Of a stretch of 64,000 bases of DNA, positions 48,750-57,232 are shown piece after piece. Both the position numbers and the translations under genes were made by a program. How positions within the stretch are numbered: the first letter of the stretch is position 1; each line of letters begins with the position of its first letter. This DNA comes from an uncultured Oscillospiraceae bacterium (GTDB taxonomy: Bacteria; Bacillota; Clostridia; Oscillospirales; Ruminococcaceae). The stretch spans positions 62,001 to 126,000 of the forward strand of contig UQGL01000001.1 in NCBI GenBank assembly GCA_900540595.1. The letters run 5' to 3'. Under the pieces are notes generated by a model. The model was not told the DNA's origin. It saw only the letters and a program-made list of their open reading frames with translations, and ran no database searches.

Positions 48750-50032
48750 TCCTCAAACCGTATCGTCACACTCTTGGCGTGGGCGTGCAGGCCCTCGTGC
48801 TCGGCAAAATCGGCGATGCGGCTCTGCACCTCGCTCAGGGCTTCGCGGGTGTAATAAATAAAGCTCGACTTCTTGACGAAATCGTCCACGCCCAGAGGGC
48901 TGGAAAAACGCGCTGTGCCGCTGGTGGGCAGCGTGTGGTTCGGGCCGGCAAAATAGTCGCCCAGTGCCTCGGGTACATTCTTGCCAAGGAAGATGCTGCC
49001 CGCATTCTGCACCGAGTTCAGCACGGCAAACGGGTCGTCCACGCAGATCTCCAGATGCTCGGGGGCGATGATGTTCACGGCTTCGATGGCTTTGCGCATG
49101 TCATCGGTCACGATGATCTTGCCGTTGGTGTCCACGCTCGCGCGGGCGATGGCAGCGCGGGGCAGCTGCGGGATCTGTACCTCCAGCTCGGCCTGCACGG
49201 CCTTGGCCAGATCCCAGCTGTCGGTGACAAGCACGGGGCTGGCCAACTTATCGTGCTCGGCTTGGCTCAGAAGGTCGGCGGCCACCCATGCGGGGTTGCA
49301 GCTGCTGTCTGCCAGAACAAGAATTTCAGACGGTCCTGCGATCATATCAATGCCGACCTTGCCGAAAACCTTGCGCTTGGCGGTGGCAACATAGATGTTG
49401 CCGGGGCCGACGATCTTGTCCACGGCGGGAACACTCTCGGTGCCATAAGCCAGCGCGGCTACGGCCTGTGCGCCGCCCGTCTTGAAAATCAAATCAATGC
49501 CCGCAATGACCGCCGCGGCCAGAATGGCGGGGTTTACCTTGCCGTCCCGCCCTGCGGGGGTCGTCATGACGATTTGTTTGACGCCCGCGACCTTGGCCGG
49601 GATGACATCCATCAAAACGGTCGAGGGGTAGGCAGCCGTGCCGCCCGGCACATAGACACCGGCGCGCTGGATGGGGGTGTACTTCTGCCCCAGCACGATG
49701 CCGGGGGTGTCGTTGACTACGAAATTTTTGTGCAGCTGCTGCTCATGGAAGCGGCGGATATTCCCGGCGGCCATCTTCAGGGTCGTGATAAACTCCGGAT
49801 CAGTCTTTTCCAGCTCGGCAAAGGCTTCATCGATCTCGGCCTGGCTGACCCGCACATCGGTCAATTCGGCGTGGTCAAATTTGGCGGCGTATTCGATCAG
49901 GGCGGCATCGCCGCGGGCGCGCACATCGGCGATGATGGCGTCAACGGTGGCCTCCACATCGGCTTCGGCGCGGATGTCGCGGTTGAGGATCTCCTCGGGG
50001 CGTACCTCATCAAAATCATACAGACGGATCAT
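48746..50032 (-). CDS. hisD: Histidinol dehydrogenase
   Basis: 428 residues. Conserved segments: YVPGGTAAYPSTVLM, KIVGPGNIYVATAKR, DMIAGPSEILVLAD, the zinc-site region LLSQAEHDKLA, and the C-terminal FAGPNHTLPTSGTARF. It performs the last two oxidation steps to histidine. Its start overlaps the stop of hisZG (ATGA) and its stop overlaps the start of the RAYT gene. Confidence 0.97.
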   Translation of the reverse strand: MIRLYDFDEVRPEEILNRDIRAEADVEATVDAIIADVRARGDAALIEYAAKFDHAELTDVRVSQAEIDEAFAELEKTDPEFITTLKMAAGNIRRFHEQQLHKNFVVNDTPGIVLGQKYTPIQRAGVYVPGGTAAYPSTVLMDVIPAKVAGVKQIVMTTPAGRDGKVNPAILAAAVIAGIDLIFKTGGAQAVAALAYGTESVPAVDKIVGPGNIYVATAKRKVFGKVGIDMIAGPSEILVLADSSCNPAWVAADLLSQAEHDKLASPVLVTDSWDLAKAVQAELEVQIPQLPRAAIARASVDTNGKIIVTDDMRKAIEAVNIIAPEHLEICVDDPFAVLNSVQNAGSIFLGKNVPEALGDYFAGPNHTLPTSGTARFSSPLGVDDFVKKSSFIYYTREALSEVQSRIADFAEHEGLHAHAKSVTIRFEE

Positions 50033-51612
50033 CTTGCAAGGGCCTCCTTCATCTTGTTCAGCAGCTCGGTCAGCTGGGCGTATTTGAATTTATAGCTCGC
50101 CTTGTTGGCGATGAACCGGGCCGAGATCGGCATAAATTCCTCGATAACGGTCAGGTCGTTCTCCTTCAGGGTCGTGCCGGTCTCCACAATGTCAACGATC
50201 ACATCGGACAGCCCCAGAATCGGGGCCAGCTCGATCGAGCCGTTCAGCTTGATAATATCAATGTCACGGCCGCGGCGCGCATAGTGGCTGCGGGCGATGT
50301 TGACAAACTTTGTGGCCACCCGCAGTGCGCGGCTTTCGTCATCGGCAAAGGTGGCGGGACCGGCCACGCACATACGGCATTTGCCCATGCCGGTATCCAG
50401 CAGCTCATAGACATCCGCGCCCGACTCGGTCAGGATGTCCTTGCCCACAATGCCGATGTCCGCTGCGCCGTGCTCGACATAAATGGCAACATCACTCGGC
50501 TTGACGAGGAAATACCGCACGCAGGCATCGGGGTTTTCCACCACCAGCCTGCGGGTGTCGTTATAATCCTCGGTGGCGCTGTAGCCCGCGCCCGCCAGCA
50601 GCTTGTAGGCCTTGTCGCCAAGGCGGCCCTTCGGCAGGGCGATGTTCAGCCAGATTTTTTCGCCGCCCTGCTGCTGTACGGGGGGCAGCGGTGCGGCCAG
50701 GCGCTCCAACTCGTCCAGATAGATGGCGAAGCCGATGGCGTTGGCCCCCGGCGTGAACCGCTGCATCAGGTAATCGTAGCGGCCACCCTTCAGCACGGCG
50801 CGGGGAATGCCCGCCACATAGCCGGTAAAGACAAGGCCGTTGTAATACTCCATCTCATCGGCCATGCTCAGATCCAGCTGGGTGCCGCGCCCAGCCTCGC
50901 CCAAGGCGTTCTGCAGCGCCTGCAGCTCATCTAGGGCGGCGCGCTGGGCCTCGCACCGGCAGGCGGCGCGCGCGGCGGTCAGCGTAGTGCCCATGGGGCC
51001 GTGCAAAGCCAGCAGTCCGGTCAGGGCCTCGGCGGCGGACGCATCCAGCCCGGCATCCAGCGCGGCGGTGCGCAGCTCATGGGCGTTTTTGGCCCGCAGG
51101 AAATCAAGGATTTTGCCTCGTGCTTCGGCGGGCACCGCCAGCGCATCCAGCAGCGCGGTCAGATAGCCCATGTGGCTGAGCTCCAGCACGGTGGGAACTT
51201 CCAGCGCGGCAAGGCTTTGCAGCGCCAGCCGCACAACGGCGGCCTGTTCATCGGCGTCCACGGCACCCATGTTCTCCAAACCCATCTGGTGGATGGTCTG
51301 GAAGGTGTGGCTTTCGCGGCTGGGGCGGCAGACCTCCTCATTATAATAAAAGCGCTTGCACTCCCCTGCGGCGGGCTGCGCCGTCTTGGCGATGGACAGC
51401 GTCACATCGGGCTTGATGGCGCGCAGCTTGCCGTCCAGATCGGTGAAGGTGATGACCTGCGAGTCCGGCAGGAAGCGCTGATATTCCTGATACAGCGCGT
51501 ATTCCTCAAACCGGGAGGCGCGGTACTTGCGGTAGCCGGCCTGCTCATACAGGGCACGCAGACGGAAGGTCGCCTGCTCGGCGGGGGTAAAGCTCTTGAG
51601 TTCGATCTCCAT
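50029..51612 (-). CDS. hisZG: Fused HisZ-HisG: ATP phosphoribosyltransferase regulatory and catalytic subunits
   Basis: 527 residues in a single uninterrupted frame. Residues 1-312 are HisZ, a histidyl-tRNA synthetase paralogue (KPDVTLSIAKTAQ, FYYNEEVCRPSRESHTF, VLKGGRYDYLMQRF). A short linker (PPVQQQGGEKIW) leads to a short-form HisG at about 315-527 (ALPKGRLGDKAYKLL, GAADIGIVGKDILTE, and IVDIVETGTTLKENDL at the PRPP loop). These are normally separate proteins forming a hetero-octamer for the first step. The start is ATG 51612; it is the first gene of the operon. Confidence 0.93.
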   Translation of the reverse strand: MEIELKSFTPAEQATFRLRALYEQAGYRKYRASRFEEYALYQEYQRFLPDSQVITFTDLDGKLRAIKPDVTLSIAKTAQPAAGECKRFYYNEEVCRPSRESHTFQTIHQMGLENMGAVDADEQAAVVRLALQSLAALEVPTVLELSHMGYLTALLDALAVPAEARGKILDFLRAKNAHELRTAALDAGLDASAAEALTGLLALHGPMGTTLTAARAACRCEAQRAALDELQALQNALGEAGRGTQLDLSMADEMEYYNGLVFTGYVAGIPRAVLKGGRYDYLMQRFTPGANAIGFAIYLDELERLAAPLPPVQQQGGEKIWLNIALPKGRLGDKAYKLLAGAGYSATEDYNDTRRLVVENPDACVRYFLVKPSDVAIYVEHGAADIGIVGKDILTESGADVYELLDTGMGKCRMCVAGPATFADDESRALRVATKFVNIARSHYARRGRDIDIIKLNGSIELAPILGLSDVIVDIVETGTTLKENDLTVIEEFMPISARFIANKASYKFKYAQLTELLNKMKEALAR

Positions 51613-51646
51613 AACATTCCTACCTCTCTGATCCGATACAAATTCT

Positions 51647-51680
51647 ATTATACTTTACTGCACTAAAGTTGTAAAGTGCT
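51647..51680 (-). promoter_or_regulatory. Promoter of the histidine operon with palindromic operator candidate
   Basis: Minus strand: TTTACA (51670-51675), 17-base spacer, TATAAT (51647-51652), 35 bases before hisZG. The spacer holds a near-perfect 18-bp palindrome, ACTTTAcTGCAcTAAAGT (51652-51669). A second overlapping dyad, GCACT-N10-AGTGC, spans 51660-51679. This is a fitting place for a repressor. TrpR/YerC-type HisR regulators of his genes are known in Clostridia; I cannot confirm a match here. Confidence 0.65.
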
Positions 51681-51781
51681 TTTGTAGTAAAATCGCGGAC
51701 ATTTGTGCGCGGAAATTGCGGCTACGGTGCGGCGGCCAGTCCCCTGCCCGCCGCGGCGCGGTCCCGCAGCAACAAATACAA

Positions 51782-51819
51782 AAAAGGCGCACCTTTGCCA
51801 TAAAACAAAGATGCGCCTT
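51782..51819 (-). terminator. Terminator of the acidic membrane-anchored protein gene
   Basis: AAGGCGCAccTTT pairs with AAAgaTGCGCCTT; on the minus strand it is followed by a T run. It lies 14 bases after the stop codon at 51834. Confidence 0.75.
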
Positions 51820-51833
51820 GTGCGTTTGGTATA

Positions 51834-52262
51834 TCAGCCCTTGCAGCCCTGCTCCTCCCAGTCGCCTGCCACAGCGGGGTCAACGATCTGGGTGGGGTCG
51901 ATCTTGCCGTCCGCCGTGCGGGGGGCCTCCGTGTGGCCCAGCTCGACCGGGTTCACGTTGGGGGTGTCGTAGTCGGCAGCCTTCGGGGCGGGGGTTTCTT
52001 CAACTTCCGCGGGTTCCTCGGGCTGTGCTGTTTCGGCGGGGACGGCAGGTTCCTCAGGTGCGGCAGCGGGGGCAGGTTCAGCCACAGCAGACGCATCCTC
52101 GTCGGCGGGCTCGGCGGACTCGGTCTCAGGCTCGACCTCGTCCTCCGGGCCCACAATATGCTCATACTCCTCGCCGTGCTCACGGTTTTTCAGGACATAA
52201 GCGGCAGCGCCCAAGGCAGCGGCACCCACGGCCAGACCGGCCAGTTTTTTCAGTAAAGACAT
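51834..52262 (-). CDS. Membrane-anchored acidic Pro/Ala/Glu-rich protein
   Basis: 142 residues from ATG 52262 (MSLLKKLAGLAVGAAALGAAAYVL), preceded by AGAGGT. One N-terminal membrane helix is followed by about 80 residues made almost only of E, P, A, T, V and S (strongly acidic, disordered), then a conserved-looking end (DYDTPNVNPVELGHTEAPRT, PTQIVDPAVAGDWEEQGCKG). Function unknown. It has its own promoter and terminator. Confidence 0.75.
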   Translation of the reverse strand: MSLLKKLAGLAVGAAALGAAAYVLKNREHGEEYEHIVGPEDEVEPETESAEPADEDASAVAEPAPAAAPEEPAVPAETAQPEEPAEVEETPAPKAADYDTPNVNPVELGHTEAPRTADGKIDPTQIVDPAVAGDWEEQGCKG

Positions 52263-52304
52263 GGTCAAAACCTCTTTTCGAGTGAAATTCATTTGTTTGC
52301 GGTT

Positions 52305-52333
52305 AGTATACCACAGCTTATTTCAAATTACAA
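52305..52333 (-). promoter_or_regulatory. Promoter of the acidic anchored protein gene
   Basis: Minus strand: TTGTAA, 17-base spacer ending TGG, TATACT, about 43 bases before ATG 52262. Confidence 0.65.
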
Positions 52334-52391
52334 GTGCTGTTTCCTACAACTGCGGTGTGAAAATGTGGACGGTTTTCATACAATGTACAAC

Positions 52392-52420
52392 TTGCCGAAT
52401 GTTGACGCGCGTGGTATGAT
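52392..52420 (+). promoter_or_regulatory. Promoter of lrgAB
   Basis: Plus strand: TTGCCG, 17-base spacer ending TGG, TATGAT, 34 bases before the lrgA start. Confidence 0.6.
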
Positions 52421-52454
52421 GGTACACGAATTTTGGGTAAAAGAGGGTTATTGC

Positions 52455-52814
52455 GTGAAGTATATTTTCCAGTTTGCCCGCATCACGGCGTTCTGCCTGG
52501 CGGGCGAGGTACTGGCGGCGGTGCTGCCGCTGCCGATTCCGGCCAGTGTGTACGGCCTTTTGCTGATGGTCGTTGCGCTCAAAACCGGGCTGCTCAAGCT
52601 GGAGCAGGTGCGGGAGACGGGTCTGTTTTTGACCGGCATCTTCCCGCTGCTGTTCGTCCCGGCGGCGGCCGGCGTTATGGAGCTGGGCAGCCAGCTTATC
52701 AACCTGCTGCTGCCCGCCGTGCTGGCCATCGTGCCAGTCACGGCGCTGGTCATGGCGGTCACCGGCATGGTGGCGCAGAAATGCGCAGGTGGAAAGGAGC
52801 ATAAAAATGGCTGA
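52455..52814 (+). CDS. lrgA: LrgA/CidA-like membrane protein
   Basis: 119 residues from GTG 52455 (VKYIFQFARITAFCLAGEVL), chosen because AAGAGGG lies 7 bases upstream and the frame above has no family features. It has four membrane helices with the family loop LPIPASVYGLLLM and LFLTGIFPLLFVPAAAGVM. LrgA/CidA are holin-like; paired with LrgB they are linked to cell lysis control or to pyruvate/glycolate transport. It overlaps lrgB by 8 bases. Confidence 0.9.
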   Translation: MKYIFQFARITAFCLAGEVLAAVLPLPIPASVYGLLLMVVALKTGLLKLEQVRETGLFLTGIFPLLFVPAAAGVMELGSQLINLLLPAVLAIVPVTALVMAVTGMVAQKCAGGKEHKNG

Positions 52815-53502
52815 GTTTTTGCAGCAGTGCGGCAGCTGGGGCGTGCTGGCCACGCTGGCAGCCTATGCCGCTGGCGTCTGGGTCAACCGCAAGACGGGCA
52901 AGGCCCTGTTCAATCCCCTGCTGATGGGCAGTATCTTCGTCATCGTGTTTTTGAGCTGCTTCGGCGTGCCCTACGCCGATTACAAGGCCAGCGCCCAGCC
53001 TGTAAGCTGGCTGCTGATGCCTGCCACAGTCAGTCTGGCCATCCCCCTGTATGAAAAGTGGGAGCTGCTGGAGAAGAATCTGGCCGCTATCTTTGCATCG
53101 ATCGCGGCGGGCGTGCTGACGAGTCTGGGCAGCGTGCTGGCCATGGCGTGGGTGCTGCGGCTTGAGCGCAGCCATGCCGTGAGCTTTCTGCCCAAGTCTG
53201 TCACGACAGCCATCGGCATGGATGTGGCCGAAACGCTGGGCGGCACAGCCGCGCTGGCCGGGGCGGTCATCATCCTGACAGGCATCGTCGGCAGCCTGCT
53301 GGGCGAGACGGTGTGCAAGGTCTGCCATATTACAGACCCGCTGGCCAAGGGGCTGGCACTGGGTACCTCAGCCCACGCCATCGGCACGAGCAAGGCCCTG
53401 CAGATGGGCGAGATCGAGGGCGCGATGAGCGGGCTGGCGATTGCCGTGGCGGGCATCATGACTGCGCTTCTGGCACCGGTGGCGGCGAACTTCCTGCCGT
53501 GA
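52807..53502 (+). CDS. lrgB: LrgB/CidB-like membrane protein
   Basis: 231 residues from ATG 52807 (MAEFLQQCGSWGVLA), with AAAGGAG upstream. It has several membrane helices. Family segments: FNPLLMGSIFVIVFL, PATVSLAIPLYEKWELL, FLPKSVTTAIGMDVAE and LAKGLALGTSAHAIGTSKAL. It is the second gene of the lrgAB pair. It ends 26 bases before the convergent mazF stop; no terminator is obvious between them. Confidence 0.93.
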   Translation: MAEFLQQCGSWGVLATLAAYAAGVWVNRKTGKALFNPLLMGSIFVIVFLSCFGVPYADYKASAQPVSWLLMPATVSLAIPLYEKWELLEKNLAAIFASIAAGVLTSLGSVLAMAWVLRLERSHAVSFLPKSVTTAIGMDVAETLGGTAALAGAVIILTGIVGSLLGETVCKVCHITDPLAKGLALGTSAHAIGTSKALQMGEIEGAMSGLAIAVAGIMTALLAPVAANFLP

Positions 53503-53528
53503 AAGGCGTATTCGGCAGCGCGGCGTGC

Positions 53529-53906
53529 TCAAAAATAGCCCCCATCATGATGCACATCCGCGCTTTCCAGCCCCATGGAGACGCCCAGCGCCTCATCCAC
53601 GCGGCGCATGTCATCGGGCGGGATGCAGCCGGCGCGCTCGCGCAGGCGGCGCTTGTCTAGCGTGCGGATCTGCTCGGTCAGGATGATGCTGTCCTTTGCC
53701 AGACCGCAGCGGTCGGCCCGCACATTGATGTGGGTGGGCAGGCGGTTTTTGTCCTGACGGCTTGTGATGGCGGCTGCAATGACGGTGGGGCTGTGCCGGT
53801 TGCCGATCTCATTCTGTATGATAAGTACCGGCCGTATGCCCCCCTGCTCCGATCCCACGACAGGGCTCAGGTCGGCGTAAAAAACCTCTCCGCGGTGTAC
53901 TTCCAT
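53529..53906 (-). CDS. mazF: MazF/PemK-family endoribonuclease toxin
   Basis: 125 residues: VHRGEVFYADLSPVVGSEQGGIRPVLIIQN, then SRQDKNRLPTHINV and LTEQIRTLDKRRL, all typical of MazF (NdoA). MazF cleaves mRNA at short motifs. No mazE-like antitoxin frame lies upstream; instead a 19-bp hairpin covers its ribosome site. Location downstream of acpS recalls the acpS-alr-ndoAI-ndoA region of Bacillus. Confidence 0.93.
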   Translation of the reverse strand: MEVHRGEVFYADLSPVVGSEQGGIRPVLIIQNEIGNRHSPTVIAAAITSRQDKNRLPTHINVRADRCGLAKDSIILTEQIRTLDKRRLRERAGCIPPDDMRRVDEALGVSMGLESADVHHDGGYF

Positions 53907-53908
53907 AG

Positions 53909-53960
53909 AAAAGACCTCCCTTTGCTTGTTACTGAAAGTATAAGCAGAGGGAGGTCTTTT
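53909..53960 (-). promoter_or_regulatory. Hairpin that buries the mazF ribosome site and ends the acyltransferase gene
   Basis: Plus-strand 53909-53927 pairs with 53942-53960 at 18 of 19 positions around a 14-base loop. The GGGAGGT site of mazF lies within one arm. The other arm begins at the stop codon of the acyltransferase gene. The loop contains TATACT, a possible -10. It may act as terminator, translational lock, or both. Confidence 0.65.
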
Positions 53961-55048
53961 TAATCATCGGCTGTGATTTTTGCGGCGAGTGCATCGCCTT
54001 TTTCACAGAGGGTGTGGAACAGCCTTGTTTTTTCCAGCGGGCGCATGACAAGCGCGGTGCGGGCAGCATCCACCGCCGCACAGCCGAGGAATACAGCCGC
54101 CACCGCAAACAGCGTGTAGCCGACCGAGCCGTGGTGCGCCTGCGCCTGCAGGATCCCGTTCCAGAGGAAGCCCCGGAACGCGGGGATCTGGTGCAGAATG
54201 TAGACGCCGAGCGTTGTGCCGGACAGGGCGTTGATCCACCGGACAGAGCCTAAGGACAGCCCCTTGAACAGATAAAACAGCGCCAGTGCGGCCAGCAGGT
54301 TGGGCAGTGCGCCCAGCGCGGTGCGGTAGTAGGCAATGTACTGAAACGCTTTGCCGTCGGTCAGGCCGCACATTTCAAGCACTGCGCGCACAGCGGTGTT
54401 GACGAGCGGCAGCCCCAGCCCGAGGAGCAGCGCAGCGCAGCGGCGCTGCAGAAGCCGCGTCAGACGGTTGTCCGGATAGCGGCGCAGATAGGCGATGAGC
54501 AGATACTCATACAAAAACATCCAGGCGGTATCGCCGGTAAGGCCGTTTTCCGCGAACAGGGTCGGGTAGACGAGCAGCGGCACGGCCAGCGCCGCCAGCG
54601 CACCGCGATGCGCTGTGCGCGGCAGCCCGTGCAGCAGCCGGTTCAGCAGCGGCACACAGAGCAGCAGCAGCAGATAATCCGAGATGAACCACAGCTGCCG
54701 TGTGGACGCCGGAAAGAGCGCCCAGCGCAGTGCGCCGAGGGAGACATCCAGCCCGCCCAGACGGCAGAGCAGCGTCACCGGCACGGTGTAGAGCCAGAGC
54801 GACAGCCAGAGCGAGAGCGGGCGGCGGGTCTTGTACTGCTGTTCACACAGGAACCACCCGCCGATGAGGATGAACACGCTGCAGGCGATGCGCGACCCGC
54901 AGCCGATCAGACAGAACGCGAAGGAGGACGGCAGCGTGGTATAGTTCGCAATGCCGCCCTGCCCGGTCAGATGGTCACCGATGATGAGCAGCATGCAGAG
55001 GATGCGCAGCAGCTCCAGATTGCTGCTGCGCGCGGTTTTACCGGGCAT
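53960..55048 (-). CDS. Membrane acyltransferase, family 3 (OafA-like)
   Basis: 362 residues with about ten membrane helices. The N-terminal SSNLELLRILCMLLIIGDHLTG matches the acyltransferase-3 pattern (R-x10-H), with IGGWFLCEQQ, STRQLWFISDYLLLLL and GVYILHQIPAFRG further on. Such proteins O-acylate surface sugars or peptidoglycan. It lies between acpS and mazF on the same strand. Confidence 0.88.
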   Translation of the reverse strand: MPGKTARSSNLELLRILCMLLIIGDHLTGQGGIANYTTLPSSFAFCLIGCGSRIACSVFILIGGWFLCEQQYKTRRPLSLWLSLWLYTVPVTLLCRLGGLDVSLGALRWALFPASTRQLWFISDYLLLLLCVPLLNRLLHGLPRTAHRGALAALAVPLLVYPTLFAENGLTGDTAWMFLYEYLLIAYLRRYPDNRLTRLLQRRCAALLLGLGLPLVNTAVRAVLEMCGLTDGKAFQYIAYYRTALGALPNLLAALALFYLFKGLSLGSVRWINALSGTTLGVYILHQIPAFRGFLWNGILQAQAHHGSVGYTLFAVAAVFLGCAAVDAARTALVMRPLEKTRLFHTLCEKGDALAAKITADD

Positions 55049-55078
55049 AGGTCACCTCCGTGAAAGAATAGACAGCGC

Positions 55079-55453
55079 CTATACTTTCTCCAAAATCACA
55101 ATCGCATTTGCCAGACCGCGCTCATGGGTCAGGCTGAGATGGACGGTCACGCCCTGCTCGGCAGCCCATGCGGCGGCGGGGCCGGTCAGCGCAAAATAGG
55201 GCGCACCGCTTTCCCGGCGCAGCACGGCCAGATCGCAGAGGGCAAAGCCGCCCAGCCCGGTGCCGACAGCCTTCAAAAAGGCCTCCTTGGCCGCAAAATT
55301 GGCGGCTGCGGTTTCGGCACGGCGCTTTTCGCCAAGGGCGGAGAGCAGGGCTTGCTCCGCCGGTGCAAACACATGGTCGAGAAAGCTCGGCTTTGCAAGG
55401 CTTTTCTCGATGCGGTCTGCGTCACACAGGTCTATGCCAACTCCCCATATCAT
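55079..55453 (-). CDS. acpS: Holo-[acyl-carrier-protein] synthase
   Basis: 124 residues: IWGVGIDLCDADRIEKSL at the start and AANFAAKEAFLKAVGTGL in the middle, the two Mg/CoA-binding motifs. It transfers phosphopantetheine from CoA to ACPs, including the one at 21.9 kb. Its start overlaps the cca stop (ATGA). Confidence 0.95.
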   Translation of the reverse strand: MIWGVGIDLCDADRIEKSLAKPSFLDHVFAPAEQALLSALGEKRRAETAAANFAAKEAFLKAVGTGLGGFALCDLAVLRRESGAPYFALTGPAAAWAAEQGVTVHLSLTHERGLANAIVILEKV

Positions 55454-56805
55454 ACGGTTGCAGCCTCCAGCAGGGCCTCCCGCTCGTTGGGCAGGCGGCC
55501 CTCCATAACGGCGGTAAGCAGTGTTTGCAGTGTTGCGCCGACGCCGGGCCCGGCGGGAATGCCCGCATCCATCAGGTCGGCGCCGTTGACGGCCAGCTGA
55601 CGCATTGTGTAGCAGCCGGTCTTGGCAAGCTCGTCCATGCGGCAGGCAAAGCGTTCAACCTCGGCGCGGCGGGCCGCGACCTCCGGTGTCGCGGCGTGGG
55701 CGTCCAGATCGGCGTATTTCAGCACACAGAGCCGCCGCAGGAAGATCGCCCCGCTGCGGTTCAGCAGCTTGAGGATGCCCGCATCGTCGGCGGGCAGCGG
55801 GGCATCATGGACGGCGATCAGCCCCACCGCGCCGTCCGTGAGGTAGGCGGGGGCCTTGAGGCGGCGCAGGATCGTGCGGGCAGCCTGCGCCCCGCGCTGG
55901 TTGTGCCCCTTGAAATGCGCCGCGCCGTCGGGGCCGACTGTGCGGCACTGCGGCTTGGCGATGTCGTGCAAAAAGGTGGCCCAGCACAGCACCCGCACGC
56001 CGCGGGTGTCCTGTCCGCGCAGGTCAAGTGCGGCCACAGCGGCGGCAGAATGCTGCCACACATCGTAGCAGTGCCACCGCCCCGGCTGGGTGCAGCCGAT
56101 GCAGGGCAGGATCTCCGGCACTACGCCGCCCAGAATCTCGCCGTACTGCGCAAGCGTTTTCCCGGCGCCGGGGGCCAGCAGCAGGCCGTCCAGCTCGGCA
56201 TAGAGCCGCTCGGCGCTGACGGTGCGCAGGGTGTCGCGGGCCGCCAGCGCGGCGGCAGCGGTAGCAGGCTCCAGCGTAAAGCCGAGCTTTGCGGTGAACC
56301 GCAGGGCCCGCAGGATGCGCAGCGCATCCTCGGCAAAGCGGTCCGCGGGTGTGCCGACACACCGCACGATACCGGCGGCCAGATCACGGCGGCCGCCGTA
56401 GAGGTCGATGATCCCCTCGCCGGGGGCATAGGCCATGGCGTTGACGGTGAAGTCCCGCCGCGCAAGGTCGGCGGCAAGGTCGTCCACAAACTGCACGCTG
56501 TCGGGGTGGCGGTGGTCGCGGTAGCTGCCGTCCAGCCGGTAGGTCGTGATCTCATACGGCTTGCCGTGCAGGATGACCGCTACTGTACCGTGCTTTTCGC
56601 CGGTCAGGATAAGCCGCTGGTCATGGAAGATCGCCCGCAGCTGGTCGGGTCGGGCGGAGGTGCAGATGTCCCAGTCGCCGGGCAGACGGCCCAGCAGGCT
56701 GTCGCGCACGCAGCCGCCCACCACATAGGCACTGTGCCCGGCGGCGCGCAGCGTCTGCAGCAGTCGGTAAGCATCACGCGGCAGGCGTATCGTATCGCGG
56801 CTCAT
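55450..56805 (-). CDS. cca: CCA-adding tRNA nucleotidyltransferase
   Basis: 451 residues, class II. GG-signature and metal site: YVVGGCVRDSLLGRLPGDWDI, then the RRDFTVNAMAY motif and EDALRILRALRF. A C-terminal HD-like motif reads TFLHDIAKP. It adds or repairs the CCA end of tRNAs; the tRNA genes here already encode CCA, so it would mainly repair. It is followed by acpS with a 4-base overlap. Confidence 0.94.
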   Translation of the reverse strand: MSRDTIRLPRDAYRLLQTLRAAGHSAYVVGGCVRDSLLGRLPGDWDICTSARPDQLRAIFHDQRLILTGEKHGTVAVILHGKPYEITTYRLDGSYRDHRHPDSVQFVDDLAADLARRDFTVNAMAYAPGEGIIDLYGGRRDLAAGIVRCVGTPADRFAEDALRILRALRFTAKLGFTLEPATAAAALAARDTLRTVSAERLYAELDGLLLAPGAGKTLAQYGEILGGVVPEILPCIGCTQPGRWHCYDVWQHSAAAVAALDLRGQDTRGVRVLCWATFLHDIAKPQCRTVGPDGAAHFKGHNQRGAQAARTILRRLKAPAYLTDGAVGLIAVHDAPLPADDAGILKLLNRSGAIFLRRLCVLKYADLDAHAATPEVAARRAEVERFACRMDELAKTGCYTMRQLAVNGADLMDAGIPAGPGVGATLQTLLTAVMEGRLPNEREALLEAATV

Positions 56806-56839
56806 GCGGTTTTCCCTCCCCTCTCGGCGTTTTTGCGGT

Positions 56840-57232
56840 TTATGCCTCGGTGTGCGTCCACTCCTGTGTCAGGTCCACGATGCAGGCCAGGCTGTCCTCC
56901 TCGTCCTTCAGGGAGTTGACCTTGGCAGCGGCCTTTTCGGCGTCCTCCATCCAGGTCAGGATAAAATAGTTCTCAGCAGGCACGGCGTAGTAGACCCACG
57001 CGCCGTCGGCACGCAGCATATCGGGCAGATGGTCGAGCTCATCGTCCAGCAGGCCCTGGCCCTCCTCGCCGTAGATCATCTCAGGGCCGACCTGCAGAGA
57101 GTCGATCACATTGATGCTGGAATTGATGTAGGTGTCGCGGTCAACGGCCTTTTCGCCGGCCTCCCACGCGCTGGCAAAGGCTTTGACCAGCAATTCACGG
57201 ACCTCGAGCTTATCGTCACCGGGTTTGTACAT
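56840..57232 (-). CDS. Hypothetical acidic protein (130 aa)
   Basis: 130 residues from ATG 57232 (MYKPGDDKLEVRELLVKAF), with AGAGGGA upstream. It is soluble and acidic, with possible alpha/beta pattern; segments DTYINSSINVIDSLQVGPEM and GAWVYYAVPAENYFILTWME. I do not recognise a family. It is divergent from the MerR-like gene and upstream of cca on the same strand. Confidence 0.8.
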   Translation of the reverse strand: MYKPGDDKLEVRELLVKAFASAWEAGEKAVDRDTYINSSINVIDSLQVGPEMIYGEEGQGLLDDELDHLPDMLRADGAWVYYAVPAENYFILTWMEDAEKAAAKVNSLKDEEDSLACIVDLTQEWTHTEA

